A stretch of DNA of 64,000 nt, taken from IMG/VR virus record IMGVR_UViG_3300044846_000719, positions 1 to 64,000 of that record; one strand, 5' to 3'. The first letter of the stretch is position 1. The number at the start of each line of letters is the position of its first letter. This DNA is from a virus. Under the pieces are notes generated by a model. The model was not told the DNA's origin. It saw nothing but the letters and a program-made list of their open reading frames with translations, and did no database searches. The position numbers and the translations under genes were made by a program. Positions 38,201 through 52,500 of the stretch are shown piece after piece.

Positions 38201-40567
38201 ATTACGAATACCTCTATAGGTTTCCATAAATTTACTAAACATAAGTACTACAGAAATATAATCTTCTTTAGCAACTGATTTTGGATTAGAGGCATACTTG
38301 ATAAAGTTCTCTAACTCTTCTTTAGAACTGTTTAAGAATCTACCTAAAGCTATATCAGCCTTACCGGAGTTTATCTCAGTACTAAGTACAGCAATCAAAC
38401 TATTAATTTTATCTATAGTCTGTTTCTTAGGTTTAACTTGTTTAGATGAATCAATAATACTTTGTAAGGCATCATTACGTTTTACTAACTGTGAAACCAC
38501 ATCCTTCATAAACAAAGAAATGTTTGTATATTGCTCATCTGTTAAACCGGCCTCTGGTTTCTCTTGCTCAGGAGTTAAAAAGTCAGGATTATTAGTAACG
38601 TTAAAACCATTTTTAATCTTAAGATCATTAACTACATTCTGAAAAGGAATAGTAGGAATTATTCTATCTACATAAGCTAGATTTTCTGTCTCATTATGTT
38701 GTACTACACCTTCTACTCTAAAACTTTTTACCTTCTGATCTTTACCTTGACCTTCTATATTTAAGTTATAATGATAGGTAGATACACCAGATACCGGGAA
38801 ACCATTGATATTAGCTAACTTGGCATAACCCATTACCTGAATACTTTGCTGTTGCTTAGTAGTTAATTTTTCACCCGGTAATAAAGTACCTTCATTTGTA
38901 GAATAAGGTACATCATAGTATCCAGGATCTTTTATACTTGTCTTAGATACTTTTAAATCTATAATGTACAATGACCCATCTGGCTTAATAATTAATACAT
39001 CTAATGAACCGGCAATTTTAGATTGATCATCAGCAAGAATAACTTGCGGTAAGATTATAGAACCATCTAACGTAAGAGTAGCTACATATGCACTAAGTGA
39101 ATCATATGCATCTTCAGCTAAAGCTGGATCTAATACAGTCACACTTTCTAGGGCCTCATCAAATGTTTTACCATCTATAATATCCTGAAGAATCTTATCA
39201 AAGTCTTTACCAAATAACCTATTCATTTCATATAGATCATTTGGATCATTAAGACCACCTTTAATAGCAGAAGTCATAGATTTATATTCCTCTCCCGTCT
39301 CTAAATTAGTATACGTGTGTGTATCTTCATCTAAGAACATTGGTGTATCATATAGAGTATCTACTATATCTCTCTGTAAATTATTTATAGCTCTATCTTT
39401 AGCTGCTTTCTTACTGGCCTGTTTTCTAATATACTCAGGATCATTCTTATCAATACTTAACTTAACTGAACTTTGTACTTCACTAGTAATAGGTCCTGTT
39501 GTAAAGCGTAACTCTTTAGTATTTAATAACTTAGCAATATCAGTAAGGGTAACATTTTCATTTAAATCTTCAGCAATAATATCTAAACTATTACCTGTAA
39601 TGCTTTTATAGATATCATTTATGATTTCTGCAAACCATTCTATCAACTCTCTAATTGCAGTTTTAAATGAATTACCTGGTTGATTCTCATACTCTTTTTT
39701 AAAGTATCTAGTCAATGCTTGAGTAACTAACTCAAGGTCTCTATACTTTTCAAAAAATCCTTTTTTATTAGCGTAACTATCTTTTATCTGTTGTTCTAAT
39801 ACTGGAAAACTTTTTCTTGCTTCAACAACTAACTTACCAAATATATCAGGCCTACTAACATATAATGCATCTACTACTGGGTGAAGCATTTCTTCAATTG
39901 CTGTCTCAGTAGTAATCCGGCTCTTAATTATATAAGCTTTGTTCTGATAATAAAAACTCTTAACGTTTTTAAAATTTACTATTGGCTTATATGGTAATGA
40001 CTCATATAATTTTTTAGCATCCTCTACAGATACTATCTCATATTCTACATCTGGTAAAATAGTAGATAGATACTCTAGTACATCAATAGCATTATTTGTA
40101 TTCTCTGATTCTCCAATTACATCAACCGGAGTAAACATATTTTCATTAATTGTAAACTCTATACTATTTTGTGTAGGTCTAAAATCATATGTTTCACTAG
40201 ATATCTTATTATAATTCAGATAGTTAATAATTCTATTTTTATTATTTACAAGAATAGCAGGATCTATTTCCTGCATACCTTCTATAGTACCTGTTACAAA
40301 GTATCTGATTTTATCACCAACTGTGACACTAGATATCATGCGCCTCCTTCTGAGATTACTAATTACAGCTTCAGCATATTGTTTCTTTTTAACACTAAAC
40401 TTTACTTTATTAGCCTGTACAATTTCTTGAGCTTCTGCAATACTTGGAAATGTATCTGAATCTCTTGAAGATTGATATTGATCAATGATACCATCTACAA
40501 TTAGATTGTTATTATATATACCCATTAGGGCCTTGTATTCCGGTAAATTTCTATTATGACAAGCCAT
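35276..40567 (-). CDS. Very large virion-type protein with PD-(D/E)XK nuclease domain
   Basis: This is a 1,763-aa protein. The N-terminal quarter has an EEMLHPVVDAL segment, a degenerate zincin-like helix in which HExxH is altered. The region around residues 515-545 has GSLDVLI (Asp523) and YIIDLKVSK (Asp537, Lys539), the D...D-x-K pattern of PD-(D/E)XK nucleases. The rest is helical with coiled coils (IKSEIEELQTSFRDGKVST). It is encoded 3 bases after the giant RNA polymerase gene, so it is probably a virion or ejected partner. Confidence 0.65.
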   Translation of the reverse strand: MACHNRNLPEYKALMGIYNNNLIVDGIIDQYQSSRDSDTFPSIAEAQEIVQANKVKFSVKKKQYAEAVISNLRRRRMISSVTVGDKIRYFVTGTIEGMQEIDPAILVNNKNRIINYLNYNKISSETYDFRPTQNSIEFTINENMFTPVDVIGESENTNNAIDVLEYLSTILPDVEYEIVSVEDAKKLYESLPYKPIVNFKNVKSFYYQNKAYIIKSRITTETAIEEMLHPVVDALYVSRPDIFGKLVVEARKSFPVLEQQIKDSYANKKGFFEKYRDLELVTQALTRYFKKEYENQPGNSFKTAIRELIEWFAEIINDIYKSITGNSLDIIAEDLNENVTLTDIAKLLNTKELRFTTGPITSEVQSSVKLSIDKNDPEYIRKQASKKAAKDRAINNLQRDIVDTLYDTPMFLDEDTHTYTNLETGEEYKSMTSAIKGGLNDPNDLYEMNRLFGKDFDKILQDIIDGKTFDEALESVTVLDPALAEDAYDSLSAYVATLTLDGSIILPQVILADDQSKIAGSLDVLIIKPDGSLYIIDLKVSKTSIKDPGYYDVPYSTNEGTLLPGEKLTTKQQQSIQVMGYAKLANINGFPVSGVSTYHYNLNIEGQGKDQKVKSFRVEGVVQHNETENLAYVDRIIPTIPFQNVVNDLKIKNGFNVTNNPDFLTPEQEKPEAGLTDEQYTNISLFMKDVVSQLVKRNDALQSIIDSSKQVKPKKQTIDKINSLIAVLSTEINSGKADIALGRFLNSSKEELENFIKYASNPKSVAKEDYISVVLMFSKFMETYRGIRNLSLSNVINPGQRDIAIAVTDLLNIADSTIDQAIENFTINFIRTNSNRNFTEDDLKTIIKETNDISVADAQLGDLATSTDTILALVDKVFKREKQKIADDVQQFSEKAITIGNRLASLSGGKPSYDYMLVYDKDGNFTGRYVQKIGYQYYKMFYDLRNKLVDNNNNWLEYINIPNLDDAKVEDIKFNQELFANRQAYSDFTKAERVIGGEVTDGEFHKYTDDFKKIRDKYEEYRNYGWKKKRGISDAEYAIYRNKYYNYSEYVTAQREKDGSYLGATAVRKSWFVKPEFKEVKDVADNGMSMLDEKYVKIMNPTTELERAQKEFYDFWIQEFENGALKMLPPSVKRDMTGKLPRQKQNFLNKLKDNPSSVTSLLSKSVSSWFKSFTDEGYQKIVLTDEEGNIIETPPIFFTGKLKSQFSIDKIKSEIEELQTSFRDGKVSTVKYREQLKELEKQLKRNESMLTKDELNTDLVDSLIKFRAMASNYQHLTNAEDTIYALKRVVENREYVQSQNVLVRTATGGTKAKTIPGSESRTATRLKKWLKMVYYEESEFDKSTLDNVISKVLNATSLSYVGFNIFGNINNYAMGRINNGIETGGQLFYDRKAMLRATGIYNSEYLPGVFKGLATSEGYYGEKKPQSKYEALLYQYRMVDSVAQREVKEKGGLMEWGYVLQDAAETNVQSKVGMAILMSKQIENDKGETLSLYDAYDFDPNTGELSLKTGFDLSDNERYDIRNNIREVNKQIHGNYSPEDRAALQDYSIGKLVFQFHKWVYPAFKARFKREYYDENLGWIEGRYRTFASFISHIKSARGDIFTKIRDAKESLREDQIKNLNRVAIELTFILSSFAIAHIISSLIAGMDLDDDDKQLKRLLNGLAYQADRQTSELTSFISPANAYMLMKSPIASSKLLGELGEAVSDTFAFPYNYAFDEESLYYKQGSRKGELKLNKQWSDALPVLYTINRWQSYDNVTDFYVK

Positions 40568-40570
40568 CTC

Positions 40571-43500
40571 TTATAAATAACATTTTTTTATTTGTTCTAC
40601 AAAACTATTTTGATCACCACCATTGGTCTTTACATAATCTTTGTACTGATCTACAAAGTTAACCAATGAAGTAATATTTAAATCTTGTTTTATTTTATCT
40701 TTTTGTTCATCTGTAAGTTCCATAAAGAACTCACTAAGAACAGGATAATCAGTCCTTGCTTTAAACATTGCACCTATAGCAGGATTAAATGCCGCAGCTG
40801 GCACATTTGCTAACATAGCTTCTACATCACCAATCTCTGGTTCTTGAGCTTTAGGTGTTAAAGTCTTAGCTAATTCTGCAGGTGATTTTGCATCTGTTTC
40901 ATATGGTTTACCATCTTTTTCATATACAATCTTTTTACCCACTGTTTTAGCTTGAATACCATTAGAAGCTAAAGTACTATTAATATTAGCTGGAGCATTA
41001 CTAAGATCTATATTGCCTAATTGTTTATCTATATTGGCTGCTTGATCATCAATTAATTTATCAATATTAGTATCAGGCATTGCTCCAGGATTATTAAAGA
41101 CATCTTTATTCTTTCTATTAGCAAATAGCTGTGTACTAGTTGGTAAATTACCGGGTATTACAAACCCTGAAGCAAATTGTTTTTTAGAACCAGTTGAAAT
41201 AAATTTTTCATACTCAGCAGACACACCAAAAGCATACACATCACCAGGTTGAATAAGATCAGCTAAATTTTCTTTATTATCTACCCTATCTCTTTTTACA
41301 GTAGTTAGTTTATAATAAGTAATAAGTTTACTCTTATCTGAAAATTCTACTATTTTAATAACTAATGGAAAACCAATCTGTGTTTTTTCATCCTTATTTG
41401 CTAAAATAAAACCTAAAGCCTTTAAATATTTTAAATTGTATCTATATAATTTCTTACCTTCCTCAGTTAATTTAGATGGACCAGGTAGAGAAATCATAGG
41501 TTGTACAATCTGATAATTACCTTTACTATCTACAATCATCTCATCACCTTTGTAATTAGAAACATCACCTAAAGGAATCATTTCTTTTTCAAATTCTGTA
41601 TTTTTAAATACATTAACTTCAAGTTTATCATTAGCAATTACCATTGGGGATTTTAATTCTACACCAGAAGCAATATTTAAATCTTTTTTAAGTTCATTAA
41701 GTTGATCATTCTTACTAATCTTTGACCTTATATTTTTTGTAAAGAATGTTACACTAGAAGACTGTAAGAATCCTCTAACAAATTCATTATACAATTCATT
41801 AAGATTTACACCAAATGTTTTTACTACTAATCTATCATCAGCCTGACCTTTTAATGCGGTAACAGCAGAAGCAGATGAATTAAGAATCATTTCAAACATA
41901 AAGTTTGGCATTATTCTAATAAAAGATCCTGACTTAAACTGACCACCATCTTTAACTAATAAGTAATGGAATAAGTCAATTGCATATGGTCTAGTTAACT
42001 CATTAGTATATAACTCCATAAAGCTATACTGTATCTTATTAACTTGTAATTTACTTAATTTAGTCCAGTTATTAAACTCTACTTTATTTATAGCATCTTT
42101 ATTAGCTCTATTACCTGCAGTGATAGCAAACAAAAACTTGTTTACAAAATAGTTATTAGGGCTTAACTCTCTTAATTTTTTAACAACATCAGTTACATTA
42201 TCCATATTTTCAGGTAATGTACTTGCTGTCTGGTCATAAATCATTCCATTATTTAGAGAAGCAAGTGCTCTATTATAACCACCTTTCTTTAATATATTAA
42301 CATATGCTTTAATTGCAAAGAAAGAAATTAAGTTTTTATCTAAAGTATTTTTAAAATTTTTACGGTCTCTAAAATTAACGTCCGTATTTGCTATTACAAT
42401 ATCACGTAATCTATTAACCACTGGAGTACGGTTAAGCATGACACTACCCATTAAAGATTTAATTTCTCTATACACGGTAAAATTAAATCCAAATGTATTA
42501 TCTGAATTACGTAATAATGCACGTACATCAAATGGTATTGAACTAACTTCAAACTCTTTGTCATTCATTTCTAAACCTAAATCAACAGCTTTATTATAAA
42601 TCTCATCAAACTCTGTTAAATCTTTATTAGGTAGACCTTTGTTAAGTTTTAATATTGAAGATAAACTCATCATAGCATCACTTTGTCCTATAAGTACCTT
42701 AAAGTTATTAAGAACCGCTATTTGTACAGCAGCAATATTTCTTCTAATACCTTCTTCAAGATCTGCTGTTGTAATATTAGAAGGAACTTCAGTTACTTTA
42801 TATTCATCCATTAACTCTTTGATAATAGCTGTTTTACCTTTAATTCTTTCGCTATCTTTTGCATAAGATGATTTATTAGTTCTTAAACGTTTATAAAACT
42901 CATGTATTATAGGTTGATTAATAAATAATATACTATCATCTAATGACACACCCTGAGCAATCATATTTGCTACAATACCAAGAGAATCTATATTCAAACC
43001 TAATTTAGCAGCAAGACGTTCTTTAGCGTTATCTGTCATGGCTGATACTAAAGCTGACAAGATAAACATTATACGTTCACCATCATATTGTCCAGTTTCT
43101 GGATTATATGCTTGAGTCTCACCATAAGTATCAAACTCTTTACCATTAAGTTTAAATCTTAAGTTAGTAAGATCTATTTTCTCACCAGTTTCATCAGTAT
43201 AACTATTTGTTTTTCTAATTTTTATTTTATAAGGATTTACTACTGTATATACCAACAATGCGTTAACTGCAGCCCCAATATTTCTAGAACCTTCCTTATT
43301 ATTTCTAAATCCATAATATTTACCTAATAAAGTATCTACATTATATCTACCTTCTTCTAATTGATCTCTAAGTTCAGGAAATCTTTCAGTAAAGCTTTTA
43401 ACAATATCTTTAAGAGGTTGTACAGTTGCTACCTGGAATGCTTTAGGAATTTTTCCTTCTTCGGCAGTAACCATATCCGTATTGTTTAATAAAGCAATAC

Positions 43501-46500
43501 GTGCATTTACAATTGTATTATTAAGGGCCCCTTGATAAGGTTCATAACCTAACTTCTCTACTTTAGTATTATACTCATCTACATCAGCCGGTAAGTTTAA
43601 AGCTTTTAAAGTTGCTTCAATAATTTCTTTCTTATCAAGATCTAAAGTAGTAGCATTCTCATCAATAATATCTAACTCATCTAGATAATCAACAGCATAG
43701 TCTTTAAACTCATTAGCTTCTTTTTGAAAAGCTTGATAGTAATCATTATAAGTTTTTCTAAACTCTTTGTTTTTACTAAACTGATATTTTACAAACTGAT
43801 TAAACTTCTCTGTCTTAGTAGTTCCACTACCATAAGCTTTAAATTCACCATTCTCTACTAACCATTCTTGAATGGCTATGTAAAGTTTATCAATATCAAA
43901 GTCAGCTCCAGATATCTCAATAAGTTCTTGTGGAAATATTGCAGTAGAACCATAGTATACCGGCATAAAGTCTACAAGTTTAAGAGCAACTGCAGAGTGT
44001 TTATCCTGTGAAGGAGTACGTACTCCAAACATTTTAGCTATAGCATCTGGTATTTTATCACCTGGTTTAATAAAGCTCAACAACTCTTTAAAGTGAGCCG
44101 GCATAATAAACTCAGTAAAATATCCGGTAATCTTACCATTCTCGTCATACTCAGGTACGTTATGTCTAAGATCATCTACATAATAATCACCTACTTGTAA
44201 ATCATTATAGGTTCTATTTTCTAGATCAGCCTGAGTTTTAGGTGTGCCATACTTAGAAGGATTAGTTTTAAATTCTTCAACTCTTACAATCTCCCATCTT
44301 TTTGGCTGACCATTTTCATCTAACTCTAATACCTTTTTAAGTTGCTTCATACCAAAATCTGACATCAAAGCCACGGAATGTCCAGGTATTTTTTCAGACA
44401 ATACTCCTTTAGAGAAATAAGATAAGAACAACTCAACAAACTTATCAATAGTAATAGGTGAGTTAAGATCATACTTAGGTTCTCCTTGCTCATCTAGTTC
44501 AAAGAACTCAATCATCTGAGCATCACCAGCTGAAGACTTTAATGTCTCAATTGCATATCTTTGGAATGCAGCAAGTTTAGGAGTAACAGATCCAGCAGCA
44601 ATAGATTTTCTAACTTCATCAAATCCTGTGTCAAGTGTAAAGATTGCATTTCTTTTTCCAATATAATTAACTTTAACCCTATTAATAGATGCTTTTTTGT
44701 AGATTTCTTTAAGATCACCAACAGTAATCTCAGTACCCATAAAGTCAACTGGTGTATCATCCTTTTGTTCAGTGGTAATAATTGTCTTAATCTGGGTTGT
44801 ATCTGTAATTATAATCTTATTAGAAGGATTCTCTAATTGTAATCTCCAGTATTTAGTATCAGTCTCAATAAAGTTTCTATCAGTAATACTATATACATCA
44901 TTAGCCACATTTACTTTTTTACCTTTAGATGCAGATACTGGAATAGCTAAACTTACAGTTTCTCTATCTTTCTCATAAGCTTCTAATGTATTACGTAAAC
45001 TATGTAACTCTTCTTTACCAGGTAATGCATATTGAAAGTTTTTACCATAAGATGTAAGTTCTTTAGTAAGAACTACACCCGATGTCTTAATATATGTCTG
45101 ACCATCAAAGTATACTAACTTAATAGAGTTAGTAACAGCATTAAATGATATAGCTCCTTTTGTCTTAGCATTGCCAAAAAAGAAATCACCGGTTACTGCC
45201 TCACCTTTTTCAATCTTATTTAATAATTCATTAAGTATAGGAGATAACTTACCAAGACCATGTGATGTATAACGTAAAGCTTTTACAGTCATCCACATCT
45301 GGGCATCCGCTTTATCTTTTTTACCACCAGCAAAGTTAGCTGTAAACTTAGGATCAGCTATAGTAACAACATGAGCAGTTTTGAATGCATGCATAATACC
45401 TAATTTTTCATCTTTAATAGCTGATGAAATATTAGAACCTGTAGCATTTGATCCTCTAGCTCTTTTAATCTCATCTACAGTATCTTTAAATGATAGAGCA
45501 TGATCACCATGCATTAATTGGTTAATAGCAGTTGTATTAATAAAATCATTTAGATAGATCTGAATAAGATTATATCTATAGTCATTATCTTTTATATTAT
45601 AAAGACTATTTTTAACATCATCCTTTACTTTCTTAAGAGTTTTAGATTTTTTTGAGTCCGCCTCTTTTTTAATTATTTTAAATCCTTTAGTCAAGAAACC
45701 AGATATTGCACTATCCGTTATTTTATTTTCGTCATTAACTTTTATAACGTTCTCTAATTTTAATAATTCTATAATAGCATCTACCTCCTTTAATAAAGTA
45801 TTAATAGCTTCTGCTTTAATTTGATTCTTCTGAGAATCTGTTAATGGTAAATTTTTCTTTGCTTGCTCTTCTAAATCATTCTTAAAATCTTCGGTTAATA
45901 ATTTATCAGTCTTAAACAAAGTAAGACCACGCATTTTTCCAGTATTATAATCATAGATTTCTTCATCAGTTTCTTCAGTTGCTACTCTTCTTATACGATT
46001 ATACTCCTGTTCTACAAAACTAAGTATTGCATTTTTAGCTTCATCAGTAATAATATTGTTATCATTAACTTTTTTAACAGCTTTAACTATTGGAAGATTA
46101 ACTATGTTACCAGTATTTGATGCTTCTAGAACACGAATTAAATGAAAACTATCTGCAAATTTCTTTTTATTTACTTCTCTAATTTCTCCAGCACTATACA
46201 AATCAATAAGAGTGGTAATAAATTCTTCAGGAGTATAACTACCATAGGTACTTCCTTCACGTCTATTAACTTCTAACTCTTTGTTTTCAATAATATCTCC
46301 TTCTCCAGTTTCTATAAGACTACTAACTTTTTGACCATCAATTCTTTTAACATTAATTAAATTTAAAATATCTTTAAAATTGGGATTATTTAATAAAAAG
46401 TTATCCCGTAAAAATTGATCCTCTAATAATTTATCAATAGCACCTGCTTTTTTAATCTCATTCATCTTAACTAAATGATAAGATGGTAATTGATGAACAT

Positions 46501-49500
46501 ATACTAGTTTATTTTCAGCATTCTTCCAGCTAGTAGCATATACAGATTCATCAAATACAGTATTAGCTTTTGCAATATTATAAAGACGAGTTGTAGCACC
46601 ACCAGAAAGAATCTCAGTTTCTTTAACTATATCACCAGTTTCAGTATCTACTTCTGTATCATACTCTAAATTAATAAATGGATTTTCTTCAGTCTCAATT
46701 AAGTTTTTAATCTTATCTATATCCTCTCTATCTATCGGTTTTACCCCAGAATAAAGATTAAATAAAGTAAGTTGTTGAGGTGTAAGTTTTGAAGTATCAA
46801 TCATATTTACAATTGAATATGATAAATACATACCACTCAATGAAATACCTAGAACTTCCATTAAATCAACTGATAATTTATTAGTAATATTTACTAACTT
46901 ATCATCAGTATATTTTTTAGTTGGCTCCATTGCATTTCTTAAATTTTTTAATACAGTTGTAGCTTTTTTCTTTAACTCAGGAGTTAATTTACTTTCATAA
47001 ACATTACTATATGCTTGAGACCACTGATCAAACTGTACTTTACCAGAATCTTTTCTATTTGCAGATATAATGTTAGTAATCTGTTTCTTAGTATCTTTAT
47101 TAATAAATAAATAGTCTACAGCATGTTGACCAAAACCTTTTATAAAAGATTGGAATAAATAACTATTTTTAACATTCTCTAAATTTACATTACCGTCTTC
47201 ATCAAATGTTACTCCTGTCTGAATAAAGAATTCCTCAATAACTTTACCAGACTCAAAGTTTCTATCTTTATATAAATTAAGTTTTAAAAGAATCTCTTCC
47301 GTATCCTCTGTTCCAGCAATTGCTTGTAAAATACCATTGTATACAGTAGATCCATCTACAGATTGGACATAAGGCGTACCATCTAAGAACTGTTTATTAC
47401 CAAACTCATCAGCTGCCTGATATGTAATAGTAGATATCCAAGATCTCAAAAACATAGATAAACTACCAAAACCACCTACAGAAGCAGCACCTTCAGTATA
47501 ATTAAAGGCAGCCTTATCTCCTAATAAAAGTTTACGTTCTTCATCTTCATTAGCCTCATTAGTTTCTTTAATACCTAAGATTGCTAAATGCTCTCTTACT
47601 GATTCTTTAAGAATGTTTCTATTTTCAATTTTGCTGAAGATTAATTTATACTCTTTTAATTTATTTAAAGTTGCAGTATCTAAATCAACATACTGATCTA
47701 AATTAGGATTATAAAGCTCCTCATAAATATCTAATACTGAATCTAGTAACTCATCTGTATTAGTTTCTTTAGTGGCGTCCTTAAGTTTGTTATTATAGAT
47801 AGCAGCTACAGTTGCAGATAATCTAGTACCCTCTTGTTCTGGTAAATACTTATCTACTTTTATATAGTTAACCTCGCCTTCAGCAGCAAATGTAGAATCT
47901 TCAATAATATCTGTACCAATCTTAATAGCTTTAAGTACCGGCTCACTTATATCAAATGGAGAGTCTGTAAATCTATTAGTAACTACTTTACTATTTCTAT
48001 ACTTACCGGCATCAATATTATCAAACAAAGAATTTAATTCATTCTTACCAAATCTGCTAAATACTTTCTTGATCCACTCAACTATTCTAGCAAACAAACC
48101 TTTATTTACATAGTTAGTCTCTGTCTTTTTATTAATCTTCCATTCTTCAAACTTATCAGCAAGGTATTCTTCATACATTCTTTCCTCTAATGCTGACTCA
48201 CTCATTGCTGCATAAAGAGGATTTAATAAACGCATCTCTTCTTTAGCTAAAGAAAAAGACTTACCTTCTTTACGCAACTGATCTCTTAACTCTTTTTTAG
48301 CAATTGTTAAGTATCTAGATATCTGAGCATCACTTAGTAACAAACGGAATACTGCGTGGAAAGCTTCATGGTATTTAAAAGGAGAACTAGCAGATGTATA
48401 GATAGTACCATTAACTTCTACATTACCGGCTACATTAGACAATGAAGATACAAATGCACCTACAGTCTTACCACCATTATATAAGTTAGTCTTAAGAGTA
48501 TTTAGATCTTCTACAGTAACAAAGTCAGGAAGATTGTTTTGGGCCCAAGTTAAGAACTCAGTTAAATTAGTTATATCAGATTCAGTGTAACCAGCAGCTA
48601 CTACTTTAAGACCCATGCCTTTAGACAAAACTTCTATTTGTCCTTTAATAGCTAGAACCTCTGGAGAATTTTCCGCTTGTATTCTAATTTCTTTTTTATC
48701 AGCAGTAGTTAACTCACCTTTCTCAGCAAGTTTTTCAGCTCGTAATCTGTCATTTACCTCGTCTGTTTTGGTATCAACTTGAGCTTGCAACTGCTTGATC
48801 TGCTGAGGAATAGATTGTTGAGCAGCTAATACTCTAGTTAAAGCATCTGCAGAACTTACTTGAATAGGTTTAGTAGATAATTGAGTAGTAGCAGCTAGTT
48901 CATTAAGTTTTTTAGTTGCGTTATTTAATCTTTCTATTCTTAAAGCAGCATCTTGATTATTGGCTTTTGCTGTTAACTCTACATTCTTTTCATTCGGGGG
49001 AGTAAATTTACCATCTTTACCAAATGCTTTTTCTGCTATATACTTACCATTTACTTCATAGTTCTTATCTACAACAGCAGCTATCTTATCATTATCAAAT
49101 ACTACAGCAAAAATATTATTTCCTAAATTATAGTATTTTGCATCTTCTCCTGCAATCTCAGATAATGGTCTACTTCCACTTATAGTTCCATATTCTGTTT
49201 TTTCTATATCAGCTCTAGCATCTGTAGGTTGAGCAGAAACAACTGAAGGATTAACTGGTGCAACACCTCTTAATAGATCTGGATTAAACGCAGAACCTGC
49301 TGGTGCATTACTTAAATCAAGATTATTTATATCAACATCAGTAGAACTACGATCTTCATTACTTACTTTTACTAATAGTGGATCTGCCTGGACATCAGAA
49401 GCTGATTCAAGCATAGTTACGTATACAGATACATTTTTAACCACATTGGGCCCAACACTAGCTTCCATATCTAATACTTGTAATGTATTAATAGTTTTTG

Positions 49501-52500
49501 GTAAAGCCGCTTTAAATGATCTACCAGTAAGCACTAGATTCATTTTAGTATTCTCTGCTTTTTGTTCAGCATCATATTCTTTAATACTAGAATTTATTAA
49601 TGTGAGTAACTCTGAAAAAGTATTAAATTCAGGATTATCAATAAACTTCTTTGTGTTAAAGCCATTGTTCTTGTTTATAAAATCTATAACTAAAGATCCA
49701 CTAGGACTAACATAGAGATTTAAAAATTTACCACGTTCTTTTAATGGTAATGCAATGAATAATTTATTATTTATATTTTCTTTATTCCAGATATCATTAT
49801 ATTCTTCTGCCTCTATCTTTTCTTCAGCATTTACATTTTCTTTTTTAGTTAACTCTATTCGGGCTTTAATATCTGAAACAAATGTATTAAGATCTTCATT
49901 AGATAAAACAGGTGTAGTTAATTCTACAAATCTAATTTTACCATTAGGAAGTTTAACTACAGCTACGTATCTACCATACTTTAATAAACCATCAACACCA
50001 GCATCATTATATCTAACCGCATCAATCTCTTTTTCTGTGGACTCTAAAATATCTATATCAATATCACTTATAGGAGAACCCGGAATAGTAATAATAGATC
50101 CTTTGTTGTATTTATTTTCTTTATTAATTACATAAATGGCACCATTAATAGTATTACTACTTAGTTCAGAAAACTTAGGTCTAGCTTCAGTATTATATAA
50201 TAAATCATATGATCCAAAACCAACATTAATCTTTGCTACCTTTTTAAGATCTTCATAAGGAATTTCCACTGAAGTATTTTTACCTAATTTAGATTTTAAA
50301 TAATTTAATAATGCAATTTTATTTCTATAATCACCTTTAATTTTCGTAACTGCTTGAGGGTATTTACCATCCTTTAAATAGAATGCTTGCTTAACTCTAT
50401 CAGCATTTATTCTATCAATAGAAATTGGATTACCCTGAGTATCTAAAAATTGAAAAGATGTAGGATTAGGTAAGTAACCAATTTCTTCACCATTAAGTAC
50501 TAATGCAATAGCATAAGAATCTGTAAAGAATCCAGCTGATTGATTTTCTTTTTGGTCAGGTAATCTAATATAATCATACCTTTGAGGTGATTTATTTAGA
50601 TTAGTAAATCTAATACTTAATCCCTCTTGTAATTGTTCTATAGGAGTATCTCTTAAAAGGTTGCTTAAGCGTGCTGTTGCATCTTTCTGAGACTCATCCC
50701 CTATTCTTTTACCCCAAGCTCTATTTAATGTATTTATGTCATCTAAACGTGAAGTATACTGTTTCTTTTCTATAGGAGCTCTCTCTAATTTAAATCCTGC
50801 AAAAGATGGAATAGGAAGAATAGCACCAGTTTTAACATTTTTAAGTTTAAGGTTAGAGCCAGCAGCAATTTCTGCAGGATAAGAAAGAACTATATACTCA
50901 TTATTTTTATTATCAGATATAATCTGACCATTAACCAATGGAGTATTATCAAATACAAACTGCTTTTTATTTTTAGCTAAATAATCACCAATAGCTTTCT
51001 GAGCTATTTGTGCATCCTCTAAATTAAAAAATGCATCTGCCTCTAATTTTGAAAATTCAATTGGCCTATCAGTATTGTTAATAGCTAACTCACCATCATT
51101 AGTTTTTACAAAGTATACTTCTGTTTTAACACCATTTACTATTCCATTTATTTTTGTGATAAATACACCATTATATCCAGCAGATACAATTGATTCACCC
51201 TCTTGTAGTACATCCTTGTTATATTGATTCTCATCTCTTTGTTGAATAAATATATCTGAGAATGTAACATTGTTTTTATTTAATGTATCATATACCAATG
51301 GAGTTCTAGCATTAGCTCTTAACCATTCTGTAAATTCAGGTTTAGCTTCATCAGTAATAGCATCATATGCTGCCTCTAATGTAGTAATAGCATTTATAAT
51401 ACCGGCACCTTTTTTAGTAACCACAAATTCTTCAAAAGAGATTGGTACTTCTACCTCTCTTAATGATTTTAAATAATCATCATATGCTCTACGTACAACA
51501 GTCTGAGTAAATTCACTTACATCTTCAATATCTTCTGAACCAGGGTCTTCTTCATCTTCTGTAGTATCAGTACCAAAGTCATTAGATTTAGCTGTCTTTT
51601 CAGTTTTAGCACGTTTTTCTTCAGCTTCTTTAATTTGTTTATAAGCTTCAAACACCACCATGATATCTCTATAGATTTCATCTGTTGGTTTAACTGCACC
51701 AATTACAGAATCATGATAGAAAGTTGTTGGAATTTTTCCAGTCTTAGCAAACTCAACACCCTGGTCTGGATCTACTAGTACACCCATGCCTTGTAAAGTT
51801 GCTAATACATTATTCTTCTCAAGCATTTCAATATGCTTTTCATATACATCACTTGATGTAACATCTTTCTTACGTTGCTCAAATGCTTCAGTAAGGACCT
51901 TAGAAGTTCTCTCAGTTAACTCTTTAAAACGTACAGGATCAAGTAAGTAATTAATAGATTGCTCTAATAACTGACTTCTTAAGTCAAGTACTTTATAATC
52001 AAATAACTGATCAAATGTATTCTCTAATACAGTGTCTTGAATATATGCAGGATTACCATCTTTTTCATTTGCAAACTTAATATAGTTTACATACTTCTTA
52101 TAAAGATTAGATACCTTACGTTTATCATAAGTACCATCTTTCTTTAAGTTAAGATCATATTGCTCTTTAAAAGATTTTAATAACTCACGCTTCTTAGCTT
52201 TGTTATCCATATCTTTCTTAAGAGCTAGATCAGTAATTTCTCCAACTTGAGATAATTCAATATCTAAAATATCTAACTCTCTATTTAAAGAGTTATCAGA
52301 GAATAAGATATCAAAATCAGAGGCTGCCATATTTTTTAATGCACCACTTGCTTTAGCAGTCTCTAATAATGTATTCCTTCTTTCTATAGCTCTTGTATTA
52401 GTAAACATATGATACATAACCATACGCTTACTATTTTCCCAAGCTCTAAAGTTTATCTCTTCATTTCTTCTCTCTGTACTTCCAGCTTTATATAACTCTG

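Noticed and set aside
40568-40570. The 1,763-aa and 4,687-aa genes as one gene split by a mutation
   Set aside because: The first ends with a normal stop and the second begins with its own ATG after 3 bases, with no frameshift needed to explain it; compact spacing is the norm here.
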